Of a stretch of 64,000 nucleotides of DNA, positions 1-13,200 are shown in pieces. How positions within the stretch are numbered: position 1 is the stretch's first letter; every line of letters begins with the position of its first letter. Made by a program: the position numbers and the translations under genes. This DNA comes from Siphonodentalium dalli (lineage: Eukaryota; Mollusca; Scaphopoda; Gadilida; Siphonodentaliidae). The notes beneath the pieces were generated by a model. That model did not search any database. It was given only the letters and a program-made list of their open reading frames with translations, and was not told the origin of the DNA. Location of the stretch: positions 53,547,899-53,611,898 of the forward strand of contig CP136067.1 in assembly GCA_032622095.1 (NCBI GenBank). Direction: 5' to 3'.

Positions 1-936
1 GTGAAGGATTGATAGCAATTGACGTCATAAAAACATAGAATAACCTACAAATAGAGCAGAATATTTTAACTAGTATCTGTATCTGTAGATATTTCAGTGC
101 AGTAACCAATTCTGGTTTTAGACGCACTGGTCCAGGTGCTACCATGGCCAAGTAACTTTATAACTCTGGTGAATCCAGTGGCGTTCTTTAACATGCACAC
201 ATGTACACCGGGGCGTGTACATGGGTCAGCCATTAATGGCTGTGCCTGATCGGACAGCGTACTGCACCCATGACAACATACCTGGACAAATGTTGTAATG
301 TGGGGGGGGGTCTGCATTTTGCATTCAGATCTTATTCAGTGATCTCGATTGAGACTTTTCAGCCTGACAAACTTGGTAGCTGACCGAGTTCTGATTTTTG
401 TCAGAATACCCTGACCAGGTTGTGATCCCCGGTCCGCTAGGCATGAGAGACCAGAACACAACCTCTCGGCTACCAACTTGCGCTGCAATGGCAGATTTTG
501 CGAAAAGCAAATGTTATATTTGTTCCAGTGACAGGAACGGGGGTAATTGTATTTGTATTTGTAATGATTACAAATTTGGGAGTATTTGTATTGTATTTGT
601 TATCAAGAATTCTAGTAGCTAAAGTTTTGTATTTTTAATCAAATATTTGAAAAATTAGAGAGTATTTTCAATTACTTTTTGATTGCTTTAGATTACGTCT
701 GCACCAGTGAGTCCATTAATATGGCAAATTTGCCACAGCATGTCAGCATGCATCTAAATTAATGACCATTATTTATGTTATATATGAAGGTATACTAATT
801 AAATGAGTTCTAATCATAACAAAATAGATCTTTACAATTTTTCATCTGTTACATTTGAGCAAAATTCAGTGTGCATGAAAGATATCTTCTGTGCAATGCT
901 GGTGGATATCCAGCCTCTGATTTTCATATATCCATG
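1..936. other. No gene recognised (upstream TTC17 intron)
   Basis: AT-rich sequence with short chance frames. A GT/AT-rich stretch at about 542-603 repeats GTATTTGT-like words. No exon with resemblance or good splice borders is visible. It presumably lies in an intron of TTC17 upstream of the first exon seen here. Confidence 0.5.
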
Positions 937-1187
937 CAAGCCTTGAAATAGTGTGTGTCATTTGCATCATGAGGTCCCCAGAGGGTGAATTTAGTGATGC
1001 TACACCGCATAGCGGGCTAGCATCACCAAATTTACCCTTGGGGACCTCATTCTGCTTACACCTCAGCAGAATGAGCTTCCCAGAGGGTGAATTTGGTGAT
1101 GCTAGCCCACTATGTGGGGTAGCATCACTAAATTCACCCTCTGGGGACCTCATTCTGCAAATGACAGACACCCTATTTCAAGGCTTG
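937..1187. repeat. Family D palindromic element, short form
   Basis: The ends are inverted repeats (CAAGCCTTGAAATAGTG and its complement). Inside are palindromes with GAGGTCCCCAGAGGGTGAAT and TTAGTGATGCTA. Open frames on both strands (951-1247 and 866-1171) are the same palindrome read twice, not genes. Related copies are at 35684-36121, 45104-45520 and 49258-49390. Confidence 0.85.
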
Positions 1188-4100
1188 TATCCATGGTATA
1201 AATCTCTATTTAAATGGCATCGCTTATGTGCATATTCTACAACATAGGATCCAGCACTTTATCTAGATTTAAGCCAAACTTTGTTTTAGGTTTTCGGAAA
1301 AAGAATGTGCCCTCTTCATACAAAAGTGAGACTTTTTGGTGGAGGACAAATTGTTGTTACTGCATCAATGGCAACCTTTCAATAAATTCTTCTAGATTGA
1401 AATTATCACTAATATATCTTAAAGGTGCCCTTTATCTAAGAGATATATCTTCTATTTGTCTTCTTAACACCTTTTTTTATAAAGAGAATAAATGCAAAAA
1501 AGCTTTAGTAAGTATATAGGGGGTGTTTCGCGATGGAGTAAATGATGCACGCCACTGCTGTTTAACGCTGATTTATTGGTTTCAGCCTGTGAATACAGAA
1601 AGAACATCATAAGACCTTGATAGAATAAAGGCTGTACGCATGCAACATATGTAATCCAATAGCAACAATACATGAAATATTCAACTAAACCACATATATG
1701 TGAGGTGGTAAAATAAGCAAAGCCATATAGATGCGACTTAGAGAATTGACATGGAGAATAAACGAAATATACACCTCGACCACACATATGCGAGGTAGCA
1801 ATACAAAGCACGATTACAGTGATCAAATTAATACAATATGTTGACAGTAATTTAACAGTAACTCGCCGATAACCGCATAAGAATGTTCATATTCTCTTTC
1901 AATCATAATGCAGGTTCACATACAATGTACTCGACAGTCATAAAGCATAAATTCCGCACACTGCGATCACATGGGTTGAGCTCAATGGATTAATCACCAT
2001 CAAGTCTAGAACTGTTCAACATAGGGCACCGCATTATAATCACGTTCCACTGCAACCACGATTTAGACAGACAAGTCACATTTCTAGAGTCAACTCACAC
2101 TGTTCCCTGATTATCGCATTCACTGATTCAGATTCACACACTTTGAACAATATGTTAACTTACACGTTGGCGGGCATTCTAGACCGTGAGCAGTGCGACA
2201 TACTAGATACAAGGTTCAGTTGTATTGTCAGCTTATCCAGCAACAATTCAAGTCCAACGTTCGTTGTGTGTCAGTTCCAAAACATGTATTGCAAATTATA
2301 CAATCGATAAGCAAAAAACAGTCAGCGCGGGAATCACCCGTCAAAGGACGCTCGCTAAAAAGACAGACTGTCAGCTATGCATAACTGAACTCCAACTCAG
2401 GCGTTACCTGGAGAATATACTGACCGCAGATACAATAACAGATTATAGTCAGAATTAAACACTTCTATCACAGCGTGATACAGAGGGTATTTAGTGTTTT
2501 TGAGTGGATTCCAAAAATTATCACAGGAGTGAAGCCACTAGCAAAAATAAACATTTGTCTTGATCACGAATGAGATAAGTTTCGGTGTACAATCAAAAAC
2601 ACTAGAATTGCTTCTTTTTATTATATGCATTTTCCAAGGAAATTCACCACTTACATCAATCATTGTTCCTGTATAAATCACCTTCAATTGATGAAACAGA
2701 CTGACAACTATTCTCAGCCCGTTTTCATAGTCTTACATTTACTTAACTGTCTGCCAAAGATAAATATATTTGTCATATTAACCAATTTCTTTCCACTTAA
2801 GTTTGTTGAATTTTAACATAAAACAGTTTTTATGATGACTATAACAATTAAAGTTATTTTGTCTGCTGATCAGTGAGGATTTTGAAATATTTTCACTGTA
2901 CATTGGTAAACTCCTAAGTGAATTGGTCACAATTTATCAACCCTTGGAAGATAATATTCACCTCGGCCTGTATATTATCTAACAATGATTTACTTAGGAA
3001 CCTTTTGTCAGCTTATAATAAAATAACATATTCTAGCTTATTAATTACTTTCTATTCATTCTCTTGAATGGTGAGGGATTTCTTTTAAATTTCATTTCTA
3101 ATTTAATATTTTTACTTAAATCTATGTTCATTTATGTTAACTGATATGAATTGTAAGAGCCATCTATTGAACACTTTCATTACTGAATGTGTTCTCCTGT
3201 TCAGTTATCAAGGTCTACATTGGAATGGTCTATTATTCATTTGAGGGGTGTGTTTTGATAATATAAGTGCATTTGTTCAACAAATGGCCTTTGGTCTTAG
3301 GATTAATTCATCAAAGCTCTGCTTTAGGTGATTTTTGGTAATTAGCTCAACTTGTACATACCTACAACTTATAGCTTTTGTTACAATAACAAATATGTCT
3401 CTTCAGAAAAAAAATTCTGTGTTTGTTTTCAACGGTAGGTTTTGTCGTTATTTTTTTCTATTTTGAGCATATTAGGCCAATAACATGAACCTAAATTTTT
3501 CATATTTGAAATAGGAGACATGGTATGTATACCTCCTTTTATGCCCAGGGTCTGCGCTGGGCTGAAATTTACTTTTGCCAAATATTTTACCAAATGAAAA
3601 GATTTTTTGCCAAATTATTGAATGAATACTAGTAATCCCTCCGCTTGCCGATACTAATACTAGCGAATTAGCTACATCTTGATAAATTTGTTAACTTTTC
3701 CTAAACCTTATAACACACCACTAATACAATTCCATTGTAAGACTTTCCTGAAATGAATGGTATTGATTGACCAATATTATTCAACTTTCTTGCAGAATTA
3801 AAAGTGACTTGCCAAAGCTTTTGCCAAATGAAACTCTATTTTCCCAAATGTTAATTATTTTTGATATCGGTAATAATACCCCCACAACGAGTTTACTGGA
3901 ATCAGCTCGTTCGTCCGTCCATGGACACAATTTTGTCTGAGCTTTTATTCCTACATTTTTCGGTCATTATACTATTTTTAACTTGGCACAGATATTTAGC
4001 ACCATGGGAACCTGTCCACCTGCGATTATGAGGTCCTAGTTTGAATGCTCTATGACACACCAGGAGGGAATTGCGAACAACAACTGATCATTAATATCTG

Positions 4101-4239
4101 CATTTCATGGACATCTTTAAAGCAGCAGCATGTGTAGTAAATATTAAACAGGAAACACTGTAACCGATTAGCCAGCACTATGCTTGTGCACTCATTACAA
4201 TTTGACAACATGATACAATTGATAACCTTGACATTGCAG
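1188..4239. other. Intronic sequence, no gene recognised
   Basis: Holds scattered short frames without resemblance, a fragment of family E at about 3165-3260 (AATGGTCTATTATTCATTTG), a repeat with TTTGCCAAATGAAA words at 3548-3860 (also at 12240-12310 and 43000-43100), and a CGTCCGTCC fragment near 3910. No exon could be supported. Confidence 0.5.
3548..3860. repeat. Dispersed 'TTTGCCAAATGAAA' repeat
   Basis: Begins GGGTCTGCGCTGGGCTGAAA and carries several TTTTGCCAAATG words. A close relative at about 42990-43105 begins GGGTTGGCACTGGACTAAAA and ends with GCAATGCGAACCCTGG; a third fragment is at 12240-12310. The GGGTT..GCACTGG start and GCGAACCCTGG end suggest inverted termini. Confidence 0.55.
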
Positions 4240-4287
4240 ATGGGAAAAACATCGACTCAGCACAGTGCCAGCGGCAGCTTAATGAAG
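4240..4287 (+). CDS. TTC17: Candidate TTC17 linker exon, 48 nt
   Basis: An open 48-nt block lies between an acceptor (CATTGCAG) and a consensus donor (AAG|GTATGT). It is phase 1 on both sides, and the residues between the split codons read GKNIDSAQCQRQLNE. Its final G joins the GT that opens the 8336 exon, giving a glycine followed by TV. Vertebrate TTC17 has SGTV at about this point after the second TPR block. The exon is short and poorly conserved, so splice signals and phase carry the call. Confidence 0.5.
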
Positions 4288-7200
4288 GTATGTTAGTGCT
4301 CTTTCTAAATGTACTACACTGGCATGCATTAACATAGTGATGTAAGGCCAAAAAAAAAAAGGTTTTGGTTCTCAGGCACCGCCGCATTATTTTTTTTTTT
4401 TTTATCAACATGTCCATAGCAGATATGTGTTGAATATTAGTGTGCATTGAGCTCTAACATGTAATGTGTTAAAAAGTGACTTGCAGGCTTACAACATGAA
4501 GTAGATGACTACAATTAAGAAAATGATTAGCTGATCCTCATGCTCTTCTTACAATTAGTCATTGTGAACAACTTACACTAATTGTAACTTTATACAATTG
4601 AAAGGCACAGGACTAAATTCAGGATCACATATTAGAATGGGGAGGTATCAGTTTTTAGACAACAATAACAGTAGTTAATGTCAGGGGCATTATATATTGT
4701 TAGGTAATCCCAGTCATACACTAGTAGTACAATGTCATTTTTATATAAGACTAAATGAGTTTATATGCATAACAGTTCCCTCTACCTTTCTGGTTATTAC
4801 TAGACAGAGGAAGGTATCTTTGTCTATGCTTACTATGCGCAGAAAAAAATAAAAAATAAAAATAAAACCCTCCCTCCCTCATTGATTTGAAGAAAAAAAT
4901 TGCCCAAGAACCAAAACACTTTTTTTTTTTGGCCTAACCTACATGTATATTTACTGAGATTAGGGTTAATGTCTAACATATCCCTTCACTGCAATTTACT
5001 CCTATAATTGTTTTCACAATAAGAGGAGAAGTTTATTTAAAAAGCAACTCACATTATTCCTAACCAAAGCCTAGGGCCTGAATGTCCATCTCTTGTTTAA
5101 ACCTGGTTTAACCATCAATAATAATCGATGGTAGTGTTTAACCCTTTGATGATGGGAGCTGCGCTGGTGCAGCATTAAAGACCCTGTCCAGTGCATTATC
5201 TTATATATGCGAGTCTCCCATAGGGAGCCTCCCATATATAAGAGAATGCACTAGCTTACAAGGTCAAGGCACATATTGTTAGGCCAATGCATTCTCTTAT
5301 ATATGTGAGGCTCCCTATGGGAGAATCGCATATATAAGAGAATGCATTGGCACAGGGTTTTTTTTTGCAAAATTTCAGGAAGCTCCAGTCAGGTTAAAGA
5401 CATGTATAATTATTTTAGTGAATGAGACTGATGCTTGAACGACCAGACACTTTGCTAACTGGAAGGCTCTGAAAATCAACTAAAATAGTCCAACTCAATC
5501 ATACAATTTCTTTCACATGTGCACCAATGAGATCATATATGCTGTAAATGCCTATTGGTTGGCGTTGTGTTTGGTAAATATGAATAAAACCACAAAGCAG
5601 TAAAGCATTGTCAATTGTTTAAGAAAGGACACCTAAATGTAGCTATTAATCATCATTGTTATGTGTACTCATACCATAGTATGGTACACATTGTGTTGAC
5701 ATCCGGATTGACCACTCGTCGTTCATTCATCTGTCCATCCATCTGTCTGTCTAGCCATCTGTCTGTCCATAGACACTTTAATCATGGTACGATAACTCAA
5801 ACATTTTCTATCCGATTGAAAAGAAATTTTATATATGACTTTCTCAGCCCAAAATACAGATCGAGTTTGAATATGGGCTTGATTCGATTTCTTCAAACTG
5901 AGTTATGGCCATTTTTCGAAAAAAAATTCACTCTTAAAAATTCCTTGCTCAATTTAACAAAAAAACAAAAAACATATCTTAAAAAATATATAATATAAAT
6001 TTTTTTTTTTAAAGTTAACAAAATTTGAAAAACTAACACCATTATAACTTCCGCTCTGTTAGAGGGCTCTTCAACATTTTCTTCTTTGTAATGAGGTTTA
6101 TATCATTCTTGTTGATAGCATCCGGGAAGAATTATCAGTGGTGCCATGCTGATCAACCCTTCCCAAATTGCTTCCTGTGGGGAACATAGTATCCATTAAC
6201 ATTGTTAAACCCTTTCATGACTGGAGCAGCACTGATGCAGCATTACCGATTCTGTGCCTGCGCATTCTCTTATGCGAGTCTCCCTATTTGACCCATAAAT
6301 TCCAGTAGTTTGTTCTTTTATGTACATTTGTCTATAATAGTACAAAACAGTATACTCAATAATTCAATATCAAAACTTTAAATTATGATTCCGATCATAG
6401 TAATTTACTGTCGCCAAGGGATGGGTTGAACATCTGCCGATCATGATCGGCCTCTCGTTTTTGTAAGCATGTGTGACTTCTAATTAATTGTTATCAAAAT
6501 ATACACAGGTCAATTTCTCTTGATTAACTATTAAATAGTGTAAGCTTTATGGTTTTAGTGAGATCTGGTGATATTCTGAGATGTGATCGCTGATTATGGG
6601 TTTCAAACTGTTTGTAAAAAAAAAAAATTCTTAGGCCAATTTAAAAAAAAAAAGCTGGTCATTCATCCGATAGCACAAACCCTTGGCATATGATAACTGA
6701 ACCATGATTTGGATCATTTGACTTTTTGAATGCAGCCACTAACTGATATATTGAGACTACTGCACATTATGAGATTAGTTTTACAGTTGAAACCAGTATA
6801 TATTTAGAGATAGAATCATATGCACAGAATTTGATGAATATTTTATGCTAATGATCTAATTTATGTTATGGCTCAAATTGATCAGAACTCACAGAACAGC
6901 AACTACAATAGCGGAGATATGCAACATAAATTCCTAACCAGATTTAACCCTTTACCCAACATAAGGTCCCTGTGCCAATGCATTCTCTTATATATGCGAG
7001 TCGACCATAGGTCGCCTCGCATATATAAGAGAATGCATTGGCTTAACACATTAAAAATTATAAAATTGTTAAAGAATGTAAGGCCAATGCATTCTCTTAT
7101 ATATGCGAGGCGACCTATGGTCGACTCGCATAAATAAGAGAATGCATTGGCACAGGGCTAACTGTAACTATCACAATGTGGTCAAGGAGCCGGTTCCAAT

Positions 7201-10200
7201 GATATCCATATTTGTATGGCTATATTGAGACAGACCGAAGATATTTTAGGCTGTTGAAGCTTCATTTGGCCGGTTTTGGCCGTTTTGTTGGGTAAAGGGT
7301 TAATGCGATGTTTTCATAAAAAAAAACACATATGGCAAAATTTTGAAACTTTATCGAATCTGTGGTTTTGTACGATTGTCATATAAAGAAACTATGCCAA
7401 GCAGGCAATACTAAATATTGAAACACTGGCTCATAATCAGACTGTTCTACCCTACTTTAAAATACCATGCTTTTTATGCCTTATCATATGATCTGGGTAC
7501 ATAATACCTATAATTGTAGACAATTTTCTTCTATTCTCATTAATATTTGTAAATATGTTATGTCTCAATACTAATGCAAATTTAATGTAATATGAGTTGA
7601 GAAAATAAACTAATTGCATGGAGGGTTAACCCAGGAATTAAACCAGAGATAAAAATTCAGGCATAGTTTGTTTGTTTGTTGAGTTCTGCATGCATGGGTT
7701 AGTTTATGTATATATACGTTTTAGATTTAAACATTTGTTATTGATTATTTATTGGCAGTGGATTGAAGCTAATATAAGCTAATATAAGCATATATATTGT
7801 TTTTGGATTTCAGCTATTAGTTTGACAACTTATTTTAAAGTTTGACGTCATTTCTCAGTTGAAATTCTAAGAAGCATTTGCACCACGTTATCGATTCAGT
7901 AAATGCATTCTCATGTTAGATTGATTTGAGAATTTTTGAAGTCACATACTAATCACTAACATTTACTCTCCTTGTCAGAAATAATATGATTGATTAATTT
8001 CCTGCTCAATTTAATTGACATGGTTGCTATTTGGAGCATTCCAGAGTTTCTACAGAGTGTTATGTTCACTCTAGTAAAAAAAAAATTCACTTGTAACACT
8101 TAGTAATCTGGTTTCCTTTCAAGGGGAAAAATATTGAAGCACTGATCTGAACTGTTGTGGTTTTTGTCCAGTGTTTCAAAGCATTGTTCTAAAATCGTTA
8201 GATTATGTGTTTGTGTCATTCTACAGTCAGTTTCCTTGTGACCAAAATTAACTATTCAAACTCAAGTGGTGCTTAATTCTTAATGACAAACACATATTTT
8301 TCTGACACACTTCAATTTAAAATCCTACATGTCAGGTACCGTAAAGGGCAAATTACCCATTAGGGAAGCACAAAAGGATTTCACTGGACATGCAACTAAA
8401 AAAGAACACACAGTCACTGCTCACAAGATTGCCAGTAAAGGTACCAGCGATTTCTTTGGACTGTTTTTAAGCATGTGTTATCAGCTGGTCTTGCTATAAC
8501 GATGTGATGTTGGTTGGTCCCTCTGATTTATATATGATGTTTGTAGAAAAAACAATGCTGTTTACCCTTTGATAACTGAATGGATTTCCAATTTAACTTT
8601 ACTAAATATGACAAGTAGTTGCCTGGAAATGTTCAGCTAATAAGTTCAAAAATAGCCCATCTGTTGAACTTATTATCTAAACATTTCCCACAATTGAATA
8701 TTCTGTACTTGTATTAACATTTCATCTGTCTGTCATCTGTTTTTTTTTTCACCAGAACATCCCTTAAAATAAATAATAGACCATTCTATTGTATACTTTT
8801 ATGACTGAATGGGAGAATCCATTTGGTAAAGAAAGGGTTAATTATAAAAGTGAGCAATGGAACGATCTTCATTTGTAGGGATTTTCACATCATATAAGAA
8901 ATAGATGACAGACAGTGACACCTTTTTGGGTTCTTTTCAAAGGATGCTCAGCTAATAAGTTTACTCTTTATACATACCAGTTGAGCATCCCTACAAATAA
9001 ATCAATGGGAATTAAGTAATGGCACATCAGCAAATATTCAATTTTCAAAGGATTTTAGAGAACAAAACATTTCAACTATGCACAAATGGAAATATTTACT
9101 ACTTTATTCAGGACAAATTATTGGGTGATAAACATACGGATATGTTTCCGCCAAAAATTGCTCACTGCATGTAATTTTTTTATAGCATTGATGCTGTTTT
9201 CTGCTTATTTGGATATCAAATTTATGAAAATAACTAATTTTGGCATGATAACTGGCTATATCACATGAAACCCCTATTATATCATTAAAAAAGCCATTAG
9301 ATATTTTCTAATCTCTCACTAGTGAATAATAAGCACGGGCTTCCAGCCAACTTCGCAGCCTGGCAACAAATGACTTTACATTGAATCAGGCAGATTAATA
9401 CTATTTTGTAAAGCCAACATCAACGGACAATTCAAAATGATTGCTTTGTTCATTAAAGTTAAATTATTGTCCCTCTTCGTTGCACTAACCAAAATCGACA
9501 CAAAAACAGAGGCAAATTGATGGACTATATTTTCCGTTGACAGCTCGAGCACGCAATACTGTCGTATACGGTTGTGAAGCATCTCAGCCAACAATGGAAA
9601 TGTGTGTATTTTTAAGCTGCTGTTAAGGATTTTGATTTGTTAAAAAGGCATAAATCTCTAGTTTTGTTCATGTGATATACAAGATCTTCAACTCGTTATG
9701 TCGGGATATAAGATTTTATGAAACTCGTTTCATAAATTTGATTCACAACTCGTCTATGACACGTTGTGAGTCAAATTTATCAAACTTGTTTCATAAAATC
9801 TTATATCCCGACATAACTTGTTGGAGTTCCTCTATATTCCATTCTGAACACCTCAGTGGAGTGTTCCACAACACTTTTGACATTTTCTTTATATAATAGC
9901 TTTATCTAGGTTCATTCCAATTTGCTAAAAACCTTAAACTATCAATTTTGAGAAAAATGTGATTGCTTTTTCTTAACATGTCAGTACCAACTTTTTGCGT
10001 GTAAACTCTGAGTTGACTTTATCAAGAAATTTATTAGCTTGCGATTAGCTTGATGCATTAACATTTTGACTGCTGTTAAAAAAGTGTGAAAAGCATGGGT
10101 ACTTGCAGGAACATCAAGTTAGATAGTAATATAACAAAACAATTGTATGGCGAGCCTTTAAAATTTGACCTTCTCCAGGTGACCTTGGCCTGGTCATCAT

Positions 10201-13200
10201 AATCATTTTTTTTTGGCTGTTCTTGTAGCGATATTGCCTTGAAAGGAATCACAGTGTTGCTTTTTTCTACTGACATCATAGATTAATCAGAACCCACCAA
10301 GATCACAAGAACTGGATATTTCCGCTAAAGGAAGCCGTTCACACTGAACTATATGGATATATGTCCTGCTTTGTAAAACCACAGTAGGGGTTAACTTTTT
10401 GGTCGCCTCCCGACGTATGTGCTTGCCAGATTAGTCAACACATGAACGCTCCCAATATACCCAGCTTACTCGATTGGATTCTTCAGTTTTTGAAAACACG
10501 GAACAATTGTAAGTTTGAAGCGAAATGGTCCATGAATTCTAAACCGATAATTATAAAAATGAATGGGCAGGCAACCAGAAAGTTATATTGTATCGACAAA
10601 GTGTATTTGTTGAGTTGGGTGAAACAGAGAGATACTCCCTTATACATCCAGCAGTTACACAGTAGGAAATAAAACTGAAGAATCTAATCAAGTACAGCCA
10701 GTTATATTGGGAGCGTTCATGCGTGACTAATCTGGCAAGCACATACGTCGGGAGGCGACCAAAAAGTTAACCCCTTTCCTACTGTGGTTTTACAAAGCAG
10801 GACATATATCCATATAGTTCAGTGTTCAGGCTTTCTTTAAGGAAAAATGTATTATACTTTTAAAAATAATATATTTTGACCATGTATCTGATGACATGCA
10901 TGGAATGGTTTAATTTCATACTGGATGATATATAGCATATTGCTACTGGTATCTTAAAAATGTCCTCTCTGTTTGCCTATCTCAAACTGAAAACCCTCAC
11001 GAAAACTCATGAATATTCACTGCACACGTATGGAGACTGTGTTGACATGTCCTTTATTGGAATACATGTTCTTTGTCTGAATATTTTTTATTGCCCAATT
11101 CACCTTGACCTTTCATAATGAATTTGCATGGAAGACAGCATGAATTTAGGTAATTTTTTGCATGCCATTCCCATCGTGGTCAAGCACTTATTATTACTTG
11201 TATTTATCATACTTAAATAAATTATGAGTTAGGATTGTTTATGTCATTCCCATTATTAATTCTAATCTCTCAATTCATCAATATTTAACACAAATTATTA
11301 TTTTCTATTTGATCGTATATGGATATGTTATATTATACTGCTTATACAGCTAAACATTATTGATGTATAGCAGAAAAACAGCCCTAGCTGTGTGTCTGGA
11401 GAAGCTCGTAACAAATTTGTAAGACTAATTATAGACCTAATAAATTTCTTCTGGCCCAATGTCAAATTCCAAACTTGATGAATAATCTATGACAATCTCC
11501 TTTGATTTCTGGAACCGATGGCAGGTTGTAGGATTATCAGTACATTGGATCAATGCGGTTATAGGTTAATTGGCTTGGATCACATAAAACATGCTATAAA
11601 TGCACTACAATATAACTCATTGTTGGCACTGAGTAATGCCATATCAGTAAATATCTACTTTGTTATATGCATGTATTTCATCTTCTTAATGTCGCCAGCG
11701 AGATAGTAGCCCAAGGGAGATTCGATCTCTATCTCACTTGGGACAATGCTTGTGAATTTGAGCGTGTGATCTGCAATGTGTGTGTTTCATCCTCATTAAT
11801 AAAAATAAAAAATAAATGGGAAGATATTGCAAAATTTGGCCATTTTGCAGAGATAGAATTCATTGATGATGAAGAAGAGATAAATGCGAAGGAGATAAGA
11901 GCAATTGAAGCAATGGGTTTCGTTAAAAATGATAAGCATGAATCAAAGAACGAACTGCAAGTTCATAATAAGGAGACCAAGCGGGAAGAATTAGAGGATA
12001 AAAAAGAAGCAAGCCAACCATTAGACCGTGTGGAGTCGAATGTCGAGGAGGGCGATTCTCGTGATGAAATTAACATCATTGATGATGGTGAATATGTTGT
12101 TGTCTGCTCTTATAGATTGGCACTTTTTTATTGTCTTCTTACTTAAACAGATCGGCACTTTTTTTACAGCCCTCTCAATTTGTTTTGACAATTGTTAATG
12201 CCATGGTCAACAGGGTACACGTTACCGCTTGCTATATGCAGAAATAATTAACATTTGGCAAAAATTATTTTCATTTGGCCAAAAATTTGGCAAGTGAGCT
12301 TTAAATTAATAGAAAATAGCTGAAATTATAGAAACTTTTCCCCTGTCTCGCTCCCAGAATGCAACATAATTCAAACTAAGATATAGAGTTATCCCCTTCC
12401 ATTGAAAATAATAGACTTTGCAGTAGTCCAGATGAAACTTAGGTATAGAAAACACATCAGTACCTCAACAAAAACAACATGTTCACAGTTTGTTACACCG
12501 GATAAGTTGATAATACAATGTTTTGGAGCTTCCTCTTTCAAATTGTACATAATATGGCATATATTTTATATAATGTGAACTTGGGGTTCAAAAATTAAGT
12601 AGGCCTTTAATAATGAAAATAAAAACAAAGTTGATCTATCTGTATATGTACTTACTGATGATTGTTGTTATACAGACGTTTATGTTACTTCACATGAACT
12701 ATTTTGAAGGCCCTTTAACCCTTTCAGTGCCAAGTCCGATTTTTGTATCAACCCATATTTCCTTGATCATTTTTCAAATTTATTGATTATAATAATGTGA
12801 TACATTGATGGAAAGAGCTCTTAGAGCTCTTGTATTATTGAAGTATATGCCGTATGAGTCTGTGTTAATAATAAATGGGAATAAAATAAAGTAACACCAT
12901 TTAAGACTCATTTGAGTTTTTAAAAAACACGAGCTTTCGGCTATCTAGTAGCCTTTATCAAGTATGAAGTGAAGCTCTTGTATCACATTATTATAATCAA
13001 TAAATTTGAAAAATGATCAAGGAAATATGGGTTGATACAAAAATCGGACTTGGCACTGAAATGGTTAAGTTGATATCGGAATTACTGTAGCAGTCTGGTT
13101 CTTCATTTGCTGTCAGATGAAACTCGTCAAGTCATTACAGACGGCATTTCGGGTGATGCGAGCATTATAAAGCAGCACATGAATTAAGATCTTGAATTTG

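Noticed and set aside
6960-7155. CRISPR-like array of regular hairpins
   Set aside because: The units are inverted, not direct, repeats inside a TTAA-ended eukaryotic element, and there are no spacers of uniform length.
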